Origin: SABI01 sp964453215
GTDB lineage: Bacteria > Spirochaetota > Spirochaetia > Sphaerochaetales > Sphaerochaetaceae
Reading direction: 5' to 3'
Length of the DNA: 24,185 bases
Assembly (NCBI GenBank): GCA_964453215.1
Contig: CAYVRR010000027.1
Span: 1-24,185, forward strand
Shown here: one piece after another, positions 15,496 to 23,140 of the stretch
Layout of the letters: each line of letters opens with the position of its first letter
Position numbering within the stretch: position 1 is the first letter of the stretch
Made by a program: the position numbers and the translations under genes
The notes under the pieces: model-generated
The model's input: only the letters and a program-made list of their open reading frames with translations
Databases searched by the model: none
Told to the model about the DNA's origin: nothing

Positions 15496-16098
15496 ATGCT
15501 TCTAATTCCACCACTTTCAACAACAGATCATTCTGAATTGTATTATGAACTAAAAATGAATGGGCTGAAAACAGAACTTACCCATTATCAATGGGGAAGC
15601 GATCGTGATATCCATACATCTTTATATCTTGGCCATAAAAATCACTCTCTCTATCTCTTCTTTGAAGTGATAGAACCAGATATTGTAGCAACACACACCG
15701 AGCATTTTAGCAATGTATATGAAGATAGCTGTGTTGAATTTTTCTTTAGAGAGCAAGGTACGATGAGCTATACAAACATCGAGATTAATCCTTTTGGAAC
15801 TGCCTTAGTTGGCTATGGAGAAAGTCGTCATACACGGAGTAACGTCTCCCTTGAATATATTCACTCCCTCGATATACACACAACATATAATAAGGAGATG
15901 CCATACAATGGTTCATGGAGCCTATTTTATCACATACCAATGGGAACAATAGATAACAAGACCATTATTTGGGCTAATGCATATAAGTGTGGAGACTTAA
16001 CCCCTAAAGCTCATTACATCTCGTTATTCCATGTTGACACTGTAAGCCCTGATTTCCATCAAAGTTCATATTTTCATCCGTTTAAATTTTCAACATAG
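15496..16098 (+). CDS. CBM9-like (family 9 carbohydrate-binding-like) domain protein, cytoplasmic
   Basis: A 200-residue single-domain protein. The central SLYLFFEVIEPDIVA, EDSCVEFFFREQG and NIEINPFGTALVGYG segments match the beta-sandwich 'CBM9-like/DOMON-like' domain found alone in many bacteria. There is no signal peptide, so it should stay in the cytoplasm, unlike secreted xylanase CBM9 modules. Its ligand is unknown. AAGGAGTCAAT precedes the ATG. Single gene, divergent from thpR. A catalytic role is not evident. Confidence 0.75.
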   Translation: MLLIPPLSTTDHSELYYELKMNGLKTELTHYQWGSDRDIHTSLYLGHKNHSLYLFFEVIEPDIVATHTEHFSNVYEDSCVEFFFREQGTMSYTNIEINPFGTALVGYGESRHTRSNVSLEYIHSLDIHTTYNKEMPYNGSWSLFYHIPMGTIDNKTIIWANAYKCGDLTPKAHYISLFHVDTVSPDFHQSSYFHPFKFST

Positions 16099-16111
16099 TG
16101 GTGGCTATGTT
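16092..16111 (+). terminator. Weak hairpin at the end of the CBM9-like gene
   Basis: A seven-base stem (AACATAG / CTATGTT) with a TGGTGG loop overlaps the stop codon. No T-run follows, so termination activity is doubtful. Confidence 0.3.
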
Positions 16112-16217
16112 AAGGAAAACATTACAGGAAATATGTTAGGAGTGTAATAATTATGAGAAAAAGTTTTCTCTATAGATAGTGAGGTACATGAAGTTCGTGA
16201 TGAATAGATGCCTCTAG

Positions 16218-16556
16218 TTATAGTGTAATAATCTGATACCCTTTTTCGATATAAGAAGAGAACGAGGGGTGTCCACTCATCTCGCCCCCCACAGGAAGGC
16301 CAGAGTTTTCATTATATTCTAAGACATTGAGCTTTGCAGAACATCCTTTACATACACAATCAATAAGATTAAGGTCGACTACTTTCTTAAATAGAGGGTT
16401 TTTTGATTCAACCATTGTTTTTACTAAAGTAACAGCTTCACCTTCTAGGACAACTTTTACGTCCATCCCTTTTTCATGTAAATCGAGTGCATTAAGTAGT
16501 ACATGTACAAAACATGTGGGGTTCCCGTTAAAAGCAAAAATTACAAATTTGTTCAT
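16218..16556 (-). CDS. DsrE-superfamily small cytoplasmic protein
   Basis: A 112-residue protein with a Rossmann-like DsrE/DsrF layout: an initial strand KFVIFAFNGN, helix ALDLHEKGMDV, strand KVVLEGEAV, and a final GYQIITL strand. Cys15 sits near the N-terminal loop and DCVCKGCSAK (67-72) provides three more cysteines. DsrE-type proteins handle sulfur or persulfide transfer through such cysteines, but the reaction here is unknown. GAGGACTTAAT precedes the ATG. It is 73 bases downstream of the GyrI-like gene on the same strand. Confidence 0.75.
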   Translation of the reverse strand: MNKFVIFAFNGNPTCFVHVLLNALDLHEKGMDVKVVLEGEAVTLVKTMVESKNPLFKKVVDLNLIDCVCKGCSAKLNVLEYNENSGLPVGGEMSGHPSFSSYIEKGYQIITL

Positions 16557-16629
16557 ATTAAGTCCTCAATAATATAAGATGAATAAATTATATCATATAT
16601 CATGAGGATGTGGTACGCCTTCGTGCTAT

Positions 16630-17085
16630 CTACAAAAGTAATTCAATTTTTGTAATGAGTTGGCTCTCTTCGACATGAAGGGGTGATGAGAGATAAAACT
16701 CATAATAAGTAGTTTTTAAAGAGAGATTGTGGGCTTTTACCCACGCAAACATATGAGTATATGCATCTCCCATATCACGATACTTTCCTTTATAGAGACA
16801 AGATACCCTTTTCCCCTGAGGTATCATCACACTCTTTATGCTTCCATATCCTGGTAGTTGCTCTTGGGTAACACACCCAATAGCTACTTGTAAATGGAGC
16901 ATATCTTGGTTGTAGTATGCAACAAAAGAGGGCTCTTTTCTCTCTATCCCAATACTCTCCATGTATTGATACAACTCTTCAAGTGTAGATGAGACTTCCT
17001 CTCTCAAATGGTCAAAAGCTACTGTTCGTTCAATCACAAGAGAAGGTATTTCATCTCGGTCTGTTACTTCGATAATATATTCCAT
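16630..17085 (-). CDS. GyrI-like small-molecule-binding domain protein
   Basis: A 151-residue stand-alone effector-binding domain of the GyrI/AraC-effector type. Recognisable elements are the central VAIGCVTQEQ strand, the SCLYKGKYRDMGDAYTHMFAW helix region (family: 'y.G.Y..l..ay..l..w') and the C-terminal TTYYEFYLSSP strand, with family members ending 'E.Y..dP'. There is no DNA-binding domain, so it acts alone, either as a ligand sequestering or hydrolysing protein. AGGGGGAAGTCT precedes the ATG. It follows the tandem NDK-like gene (64 bases) on the same strand. Confidence 0.75.
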   Translation of the reverse strand: MEYIIEVTDRDEIPSLVIERTVAFDHLREEVSSTLEELYQYMESIGIERKEPSFVAYYNQDMLHLQVAIGCVTQEQLPGYGSIKSVMIPQGKRVSCLYKGKYRDMGDAYTHMFAWVKAHNLSLKTTYYEFYLSSPLHVEESQLITKIELLL

Positions 17086-17149
17086 AGACTTCCCCCTAGC
17101 CCTAAGTGTATCACTATAGAAGTGTGAGTCAAGGTGGGGGAAATGGACT

Positions 17150-18343
17150 TTATGCGTCTTGATCTTTTAGAGTGAGATAGGAGTAGATGATTTCACCACA
17201 ATTGTTATTATGAATACCAACTACATTCATCTCTCTTCGTGCATTTTCTAGTGTAGATGAAGCGTGAGCACTGTTGACCATAATGTTGCTTCCAAATTCT
17301 CTTCTCACAGTCCCTATTGGAGCTTTCCCTGGATCTGTTGGTCCAAGCACATCTCTTGTTTTTTTCACAGCATCTTCACCCTCATAGACTAAAATCATCA
17401 CTTTTACCTTTCCAGGTTGATCTATTTTCTCTAGTGGGCATGTACTGCTTCTACTTCCTGACATGAATTCTACAATTTGCTCAAATTGGTCTATAGCGTA
17501 CTCAGTTCCAAAACTATTAATCAATTTTTTCTCAGTTTGATTACTCAAGGTAATTCCAAACTCTTTTTGGAGCAATTCTTTTGCTTGTATCCCAATTGGA
17601 GTTGAAAGTCTCTCAATAAGTGCTTCTTTTACGGGAGCGTAGAACTCAAGAGCTTCAGAGACACTCATTCTATGAACCTTTACTCCTACAATACGCAGAC
17701 CAGTTTTTGCAAAAATATCTATGATTGTACCAGGGCGAGATGAGGCAAAATCCCAATTCTCTGGCTTTATGATAACAAGGGTTCTCTCTATTTTTTCGGG
17801 ATTATCATAGGTGACATTTTCTACAATATTGGGTCTTCCTGGGAGCCATGAAGCTAAGAGGCGAAGAGTTTTTAACGCATTAGTTTGGTTTCGTGGAGTA
17901 AGAACAGCAGGTTCAAAGTAGGTAACCTTTCCACTTTTATCATCTATGAGTAAGTCGGCATAGGTATCCCGAATTGTCTCCCCAGTAAGAGATTCAACTC
18001 CTCGGTTCTCTGCATAAAGGGCACCACAGATATCACTTAGTTTTTTACACGCATCACGCCCTCTAAAGAGAAGAAGAAGTGTTCTATGTTCCCTCTCTCC
18101 TGTAGGAGCCATATTCTTTAGAACATAATCACTTAATAGTGATGATGCTGCAGAATTTGCTGGATCTAACTGCCCTCGCAATATAGCTGCATACTCTTTT
18201 GCAAACTGAGCATCAGCTAAAAATAATTGGGCACCTACCAATTCTAATTCTACTCGAGTTAGTAGGCGAGAGAGGACGCCACCAATACGACTTTTGGCAA
18301 CCGTGTAAGGGGTCACAAGAACATAAGAAAGTTCATAATCCAT
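17150..18343 (-). CDS. Tandem nucleoside-diphosphate-kinase-like protein
   Basis: A 397-residue protein with two NDK-type domains. The second (about 187-397) has the family's conserved lysine (IIKPEN, Lys193), YEGEDAVKKTRDVLGPTDP (320-338), the PIGTVRREFG loop and a His360 in SAHASS, equivalent to the phosphohistidine of canonical NDK ('IHGSDS'). It also carries about 70 extra residues (about 240-310) compared with a normal NDK. The first domain (about 1-150) keeps the fold pattern (YVLVTPYTVAKSRIG, LLFRGRDACKKL, GETIRDTYADLL) but shows no catalytic His, so it is probably inactive. It may be the organism's nucleoside triphosphate supply enzyme or a regulator. AGGAG precedes the ATG by nine bases. 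Confidence 0.8.
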   Translation of the reverse strand: MDYELSYVLVTPYTVAKSRIGGVLSRLLTRVELELVGAQLFLADAQFAKEYAAILRGQLDPANSAASSLLSDYVLKNMAPTGEREHRTLLLLFRGRDACKKLSDICGALYAENRGVESLTGETIRDTYADLLIDDKSGKVTYFEPAVLTPRNQTNALKTLRLLASWLPGRPNIVENVTYDNPEKIERTLVIIKPENWDFASSRPGTIIDIFAKTGLRIVGVKVHRMSVSEALEFYAPVKEALIERLSTPIGIQAKELLQKEFGITLSNQTEKKLINSFGTEYAIDQFEQIVEFMSGSRSSTCPLEKIDQPGKVKVMILVYEGEDAVKKTRDVLGPTDPGKAPIGTVRREFGSNIMVNSAHASSTLENARREMNVVGIHNNNCGEIIYSYLTLKDQDA

Positions 18344-18410
18344 ACAATATACTCCTAAAAACTATTACCAATTATACTAAAGTATAGGACTCGTTTTGTC
18401 TATTAAACTC

Positions 18411-19331
18411 TTAAAAAGGATTGGGGGAAATAAATAAAAGAACAGTACCAATTACTGCAATAATAGTTCCCACAGATGCTAAAGGACTCACATACCGTTT
18501 CAAAACATATTTTTCTAATGGTAACAACAATACCGGAGTCATTTGCGAGAGGGTTGTAACAATACCAACAGGGGCAATGGAGAGAGCCCAGAGATTGAGG
18601 ATGATTCCGAGAACAGGTCCAACAAGAGCCGCGGCTACAATTAAAAGTAGTACTTTTATCTCACTTTTATTACTAAATAATTTAAAATCAGCAAAAAATG
18701 ATTTTCTGATCAGTGTAAATATAATAAGGGCAATAAGACCAAAAAGGAGCCTAATTACATTTGCTGAAATAGGATGAACAGTAGAGGCCATCCCTTTTTT
18801 TGCAAGAACCATAGCGAGTGCTTGGGTAATGGCTCCAAGAAAAGCAAATAAAACACCCATCTCAATATTTTTATTTTTAATTGTTTCTTTTTTATTCCTA
18901 TCAACTAATATAACTAAAGCAACTCCCATCAACGTGATAAACATACCAAATGTTTGAAAGTACGTAATCACCTCTTTTTCAATGAAGAATGCGAGTAGCG
19001 TAGAGAAGAGGGGACTTGTTGTCATAATAACCATAGTTTGTCGTGCTCCAATTTTTACAAGGGCACTAAAAATGAATAAATCTGCTATACAAAACCCCAA
19101 TACACCCGAAAGACCTATAAAAAACCATGATTCAAGGGAAGCACCATATGGGAAGAGGGTGCCTAGAAAAATGTAGTGAATAAGTAGAATTGCAGGAAAA
19201 GCAATCCAAAGCCTTATATGAGCTGTCGTAGAAGAGCTTACTATTCTTCCAACGTGGGCATAGATTAAAGAGTTTTGTGCAAAACATAAGGCAGTGAATA
19301 AAGCGAGAGCTTGTCCTAGTATGAGTTCCAT
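18411..19331 (-). CDS. DMT-superfamily (EamA) transporter
   Basis: An inner-membrane protein of 306 residues with about ten hydrophobic segments in two EamA repeats. The first repeat has FFIGLSGVLGFCIADLFIFSAL and ARQTMVIMTTSPLFSTLLAF; the second ends in VGTIIAVIGTVLLFI. The middle loop is basic. Substrate unknown. No clear ribosome site precedes the ATG at 19331, though the start fits the family's N-terminal helix. It is only distantly similar to the transporter at 13995-14864, so it is not a recent duplicate. Confidence 0.88.
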   Translation of the reverse strand: MELILGQALALFTALCFAQNSLIYAHVGRIVSSSTTAHIRLWIAFPAILLIHYIFLGTLFPYGASLESWFFIGLSGVLGFCIADLFIFSALVKIGARQTMVIMTTSPLFSTLLAFFIEKEVITYFQTFGMFITLMGVALVILVDRNKKETIKNKNIEMGVLFAFLGAITQALAMVLAKKGMASTVHPISANVIRLLFGLIALIIFTLIRKSFFADFKLFSNKSEIKVLLLIVAAALVGPVLGIILNLWALSIAPVGIVTTLSQMTPVLLLPLEKYVLKRYVSPLASVGTIIAVIGTVLLFISPNPF

Positions 19332-19365
19332 AAGGTAGACTATTACAGAAAAAGAGAAATGGGTA

Positions 19366-19397
19366 AACTATCTTAGCCCTATTATCAGCAGATAGTT
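19366..19397. repeat. Short inverted repeat upstream of EamA gene
   Basis: AACTATCT (19366-19373) and AGATAGTT (19390-19397) can form an eight-base stem with a 16-base loop between the FAH-family gene and the EamA gene. It could terminate the upstream minus-strand transcript or serve as an operator. Confidence 0.3.
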
Positions 19398-19469
19398 ACA
19401 TAAAAATGTAATAGGTCATAGATATCTAAGTAAAGCACATACAAATGAGAGAATTAAAATTTTACCCTA

Positions 19470-20240
19470 TTAAGAGTTCACCTCTTTCTTTATATAGGAG
19501 TTCTTCAAACTTCCTATTCCTTCTATTTCTACTGTTACTATATCACCAAGGTCCATCTTTCCTATTCCTCCAGGTGTCCCTGTGAGAATCACATCGCCAG
19601 GATAGAGTGTCATAATATGAGAAATATAACTAACAAGGTACTTGGGTGAAAAGATCAAGTTACTTGTGTTACTTTTTTGCACCACCTTATCATTAAGATA
19701 GGTTGTGATTTCTAGGTTATCTGGATCTACCTCATCACTAATAATGGGTCCTATTGGCAAAAAGGTATCAAACCCCTTGGCAACAGTCCACTGTCCGCCA
19801 GGTTCTTGTAAATCACGAGCTGTTACATCATTAGCACATGTGTAGCCAAGTATGTATTCTCCAATTTCCTCTATAGAAACCTCGTATGCTAGGCTCTTTA
19901 TCACAATAGCGAGTTCCCCCTCATAATCTACCCTCGTAGCTAAGGGGGGATGGATAATTGGTGCATGAATTCCAATAGTTGCACTACTTGGTTTCATAAA
20001 CAAGACGGGAGAGGTGGGAATCGGTAGGTTCATCTCTTTTGCATGATCTTTATAATTTAGTCCAACACAGATAGCTTTGGATGGGAGTGTAGGAGAGAGT
20101 AGTTCAATAGTATTAAGGGGATAGGTATTTCCTGTCCCTTTATAAGGTTCAAAATAGGAGGGTGTAATCTGTGTAACAACATCTTGGTTCAAAATACCAT
20201 ATCTTTCCTCATTATCAGCTCTGAAACGAACATATTTCAT
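19470..20240 (-). CDS. Fumarylacetoacetate hydrolase (FAH) family protein
   Basis: A metal-dependent C-C hydrolase, decarboxylase or tautomerase family acting on 2-oxo/enol acids. Motifs: CVGLNYKDHAKEM (58-70), DYEGELAIVI (106-115) giving metal ligands Glu108 and Glu110, ANDVTARD (136-143) with Asp138, KGFDTFLPIGP (155-165) and GTPGGIG (221-227). The length of 256 residues matches the bacterial YcgM/FAHD1 group (acylpyruvases and oxaloacetate tautomerases). The gene has no visible pathway partner nearby, so the substrate is unknown. AAGGAGG with a good spacing precedes the ATG. Confidence 0.88.
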   Translation of the reverse strand: MKYVRFRADNEERYGILNQDVVTQITPSYFEPYKGTGNTYPLNTIELLSPTLPSKAICVGLNYKDHAKEMNLPIPTSPVLFMKPSSATIGIHAPIIHPPLATRVDYEGELAIVIKSLAYEVSIEEIGEYILGYTCANDVTARDLQEPGGQWTVAKGFDTFLPIGPIISDEVDPDNLEITTYLNDKVVQKSNTSNLIFSPKYLVSYISHIMTLYPGDVILTGTPGGIGKMDLGDIVTVEIEGIGSLKNSYIKKEVNS

Positions 20241-20323
20241 AGTCTTTCCTCCTTACCTAGGTTACACTATCATATATGGCAATAGGGTGATATGACAATA
20301 TGATATGTATAAAGTAGTAACAC

Positions 20324-20806
20324 ATGATTAATAAAAAACATACTTTTCATCTAACAAAAGGGCAATATATTGCAATGGGTCTCTCTCTTTTTCTCTATAT
20401 TCTCATGCTTACCAGGGTATTCTTTACACTCCCTATCAATCCACGTGCCCTTATTGATCTTATAATTATCTCAAATAGTAATAAAGTTGCATCCGCTATA
20501 CAATTCTTACCTGACACAAAGGTAAGTCCATATTATATCCAGTTATGTATTGATACACTCTTTGTATCCCTCTTTTATCCCCTTCTCATCTCTATATTTC
20601 ACTCATCAATACTTCTTGCTACCACACTCTCTTTAAGTGGGGTGGGGGATATCATAGAAAATGGGATAAGCCTATATTATATTACTAATAGAGAACCAAA
20701 AGTAACCACCCTCTTCATTTCAAGTATTGCAACAAATGTAAAATTCTCATTTTTAGCCATTTCGCTCATCATTATTGTGGTAAAGATATTGAGAAATAGA
20801 CAATAA
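20324..20806 (+). CDS. Small membrane protein of unknown function
   Basis: A 160-residue protein with four hydrophobic segments: YIAMGLSLFLYILML near the N-terminus, LCIDTLFVSLFYPLLISIF, ILLATTLSLSGVGDIIENG, and FLAISLIIIVVKIL at the end. The 'SGVGDIIENG' segment in the third helix is a polar motif within the membrane, seen in uncharacterised bacterial membrane proteins with a 'D..EN' pair. I cannot name a family. No ribosome site is visible before the ATG. It is divergent from the FAH gene and 18 bases before the HAD gene. Confidence 0.65.
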   Translation: MINKKHTFHLTKGQYIAMGLSLFLYILMLTRVFFTLPINPRALIDLIIISNSNKVASAIQFLPDTKVSPYYIQLCIDTLFVSLFYPLLISIFHSSILLATTLSLSGVGDIIENGISLYYITNREPKVTTLFISSIATNVKFSFLAISLIIIVVKILRNRQ

Positions 20807-20824
20807 TATCCTAATCTACTTTGT

Positions 20825-21472
20825 ATGCGTAAAACGATTATATTTGACATGGATGGAACGTTAATTAATACTTCCAGTGGAATATTTGCAACAGCAAATT
20901 ATACGATGAGGAAATTGGGGTTTAAAGAACTTCCAGACTCTCAATTAAGAAAGTTTGTGGGGCCACCACTGCCAGCTTGTTTTAGAATTGTATGTGGGTT
21001 AGAAGAAGATCTCATCGAGAGGGCCTGTGATATCTATAGAGAAGAGTACCTTAAAGGAAACATGTATCTAGGGGAGATGTATCCAGGTATTGTTGAGCTC
21101 CTTGAAGAGCTCACCTCTAAGGGGATTACCCTTGGAGTTGCAACATTAAAAACAGAGGATATGGCCCTAAGTATCTTAAAAGAAAAAGGACTTTTCCCTT
21201 ATTTTAAGAGCATCAAAGGGGCTGACGCGAGTGAAATGCTCTCTAAAGCCCAGATTATAGAAAATGTATTAATTGATTTAAAGATAGAAGATTACTCTAC
21301 TGTATTGATGGTGGGAGATACCCCCCATGATAGAGATGGAGCTGTGAAGGTTGGCGTTGATTTTGTTGGAGTTGATTGGGGTTTTGGATACCATAAAGGG
21401 CACAAAATAGAACCAGGCCCTTTTATTTTAGGTACAATAGATGAAGCTCACCAACTTCTTGAATATCTGTAG
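20825..21472 (+). CDS. HAD-superfamily phosphatase (subfamily IA, phosphoglycolate-phosphatase-like)
   Basis: A cytoplasmic phosphohydrolase of 215 residues. The four HAD motifs are clear: FDMDGTLI with Asp8 and Asp10, Thr108 in LGVATLK, Lys141 in SKAQII, and VGDTPHDRDGA with Asp165 and Asp169. A helical cap lies between motifs I and II, so it is of subfamily IA, as in Gph. The substrate is not predictable. The ATG at 20825 has no Shine-Dalgarno sequence within 20 bases, so it may be translated by coupling with the upstream membrane-protein gene, whose stop lies 18 bases before. Confidence 0.88.
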   Translation: MRKTIIFDMDGTLINTSSGIFATANYTMRKLGFKELPDSQLRKFVGPPLPACFRIVCGLEEDLIERACDIYREEYLKGNMYLGEMYPGIVELLEELTSKGITLGVATLKTEDMALSILKEKGLFPYFKSIKGADASEMLSKAQIIENVLIDLKIEDYSTVLMVGDTPHDRDGAVKVGVDFVGVDWGFGYHKGHKIEPGPFILGTIDEAHQLLEYL

Positions 21473-21500
21473 AATGTGAAACTTTTCTCCACATTCTACA
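21468..21500. terminator. Hairpin between convergent HAD and SDR genes
   Basis: A perfect 11-base stem (TGTAGAATGTG / CACATTCTACA) with an 11-base loop; its left arm includes the HAD stop codon. A T-rich tract (TTCTTTT) follows eight bases later on the plus strand. It may serve both genes. Confidence 0.55.
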
Positions 21501-21518
21501 AAGATTCTTTTATCGATA

Positions 21519-22304
21519 TTACCAGGTGCAATATCCACCATCAATGAGGATATCACTTCCTGTTGTATAATCACTCACTTCAGATGCTAGATAGATGAGA
21601 GCTCCTTGTAAATCTAGAGTTGACGCCATTTTTCCCATGGGGATTTTTTCTAACCATGAAGGGAGCATTGATTGCCCTTCAGGTGTTTCTAAGAGTTTAT
21701 CAACAAGGTCTGTTTTTGTGTAACCGGGGCTAATTGAATTAACCCTAATTCCAAAAGGGGCCCACTCAGCAGCTAAACTTCGGGTGAGGTGGAGCACCCC
21801 AGCCTTTGAAGCGTTATAGGCACTTTGATTTTGTGGAGTATTCGATATATGACCTGACATGCTTGCTGTGTTAATGATTTTTCCATAACCAGCTTCTTTC
21901 ATCACCCTCGCTTCAGTTCGAGCACACAAAAATACTGCATCTAAATTAAGAGATAGCGTTTTTCTCCATGCTTCAAAAGGCATTGTGAGAGCATCACTCC
22001 ATATCCCCATTCCAGCATTGTTTACAGCAATTGTTAAAGATCCAAAAGTTTTCACTACAGTAGCAACCATTGATTCAACTTCTTTTTCATCACCAACATC
22101 AGTTTGTATTGCAATTGCATCTATCCCTTTTTGCTTTAATTCGTCGACACTCTTTTCTGCGCTTTCTTTGTTAATATCTACAACTGCAACCTTTGACCCA
22201 GCTTCTCCTAAAGCATGGCAAAATGCTTTTCCGATGCCAGAGCCTCCCCCTGTAACTAAGCTAACCTTATTCTTTAAAGAAAATCTTTCAAGTATAGTAC
22301 TCAT
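21519..22304 (-). CDS. Short-chain dehydrogenase/reductase (SDR), polyol/3-oxoacyl type
   Basis: A classical NAD(P)-dependent SDR of 261 residues: TGGGSGIG (18-25) for the dinucleotide, Asp43 at the end of strand 2 favouring NAD(H), NNAG (95-98), catalytic Ser148, Tyr163 and Lys167 (YNASK), and a C-terminal DILIDGGYCTW. The 'FSLKNKVSLVTGGGSGIG' opening resembles gluconate 5-dehydrogenase and sorbitol/xylitol-type SDRs. It is the last gene of the minus-strand operon, with AAGG eight bases before the ATG. Substrate is inferred only as a sugar or polyol. Confidence 0.87.
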   Translation of the reverse strand: MSTILERFSLKNKVSLVTGGGSGIGKAFCHALGEAGSKVAVVDINKESAEKSVDELKQKGIDAIAIQTDVGDEKEVESMVATVVKTFGSLTIAVNNAGMGIWSDALTMPFEAWRKTLSLNLDAVFLCARTEARVMKEAGYGKIINTASMSGHISNTPQNQSAYNASKAGVLHLTRSLAAEWAPFGIRVNSISPGYTKTDLVDKLLETPEGQSMLPSWLEKIPMGKMASTLDLQGALIYLASEVSDYTTGSDILIDGGYCTW

Positions 22305-22322
22305 ATCTTTACCTTGTATCCT

Positions 22323-23111
22323 TTAAATACCACCAGAAATCTTAATATTTTCCCCTGTAATAAATGAAGAGTCTTCACTCATTAAATATGAAACTGTTCC
22401 TGGTATTTCATCAATTGATCCATATCGACGCATAGGAACTTCACCCACCATTTGCTTAGCTACAACATTTCTATCTTTATCATAGTATTGGGAGTTAGCA
22501 GCAGCTTGTAAATCTACTTGCCTGTCCCACATGAAACCTGGCCCCATATATCCTGGGCTTATTGCATTTACTCGAATATTGTAGGGAGCTAAGTCTTTTG
22601 CTGCAGTTTGGGTAAGTCCCACAAGGGCAAACTTAGAAGCACCATATGCTCCCATATTAACTGGCCCTCCAACTCCTGCCATTGAAGCGGTGTTTACAAT
22701 TACACCCCCTTTTTGTTCTACCATGATGGCAGAGACAGCTCTGAGCACATGAAATGCTCCAAGCAGGTTAACAGTAATAACATTATGGAAATCTTCAACT
22801 GGATAGGTGTGTATCTGGCTAAAAGCTCCTTGTATTCCTGCGTTGTTAAAGAGCATATCAATTTTGGTAAAGTCTTTTTGAATTGCTTTTACACACTCTT
22901 CAACTTCATCATAGGCTGCTACATTACATGTGTAGCTTTTACAGCGTACTCCTGTCTCTTTTACCCTCTTAACGGCACTATCCATCTCCTTAAGGTCAAC
23001 AAGTGCAATATCTGCTCCCTCTTTTGCAAGGCGTATTGCTGTAGAAATACCAATTTCACCAGCACCACCTGTTACAACACACACTTTATCTGCAAATCTA
23101 TTTTTGTCCAT
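22323..23111 (-). CDS. Short-chain dehydrogenase/reductase (SDR), xylitol/sorbitol-dehydrogenase-like
   Basis: A second SDR of 262 residues: TGGAGEIG (14-21), Asp39 after strand 2 (NAD preference), NNAG (89-92), Ser143, Tyr156 and Lys160 (YGASK). A longer substrate loop (GPGFMWDRQVDLQAAANSQY, 191-210) and a VAKQMVGEVPMRRYG segment follow, a pattern seen in some polyol dehydrogenases. It is not a recent copy of the neighbouring SDR. AAGGAGATATATAGT precedes the ATG. The 18-base gap to the next SDR suggests co-transcription. The exact substrate is unknown. Confidence 0.87.
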   Translation of the reverse strand: MDKNRFADKVCVVTGGAGEIGISTAIRLAKEGADIALVDLKEMDSAVKRVKETGVRCKSYTCNVAAYDEVEECVKAIQKDFTKIDMLFNNAGIQGAFSQIHTYPVEDFHNVITVNLLGAFHVLRAVSAIMVEQKGGVIVNTASMAGVGGPVNMGAYGASKFALVGLTQTAAKDLAPYNIRVNAISPGYMGPGFMWDRQVDLQAAANSQYYDKDRNVVAKQMVGEVPMRRYGSIDEIPGTVSYLMSEDSSFITGENIKISGGI

Positions 23112-23140
23112 ACTATATATCTCCTTATTTTGTATTGACT

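Noticed and set aside
16153..16170. Small hairpin and eight-codon ORF after the CBM9-like gene
   Set aside because: The GAGAAAA/TTTTCTC match is a low-complexity palindrome with a two-base loop, and the ORF is too short to support.
13995..19331. The two EamA transporters as a recent duplication
   Set aside because: Their sequences share only family-level features.
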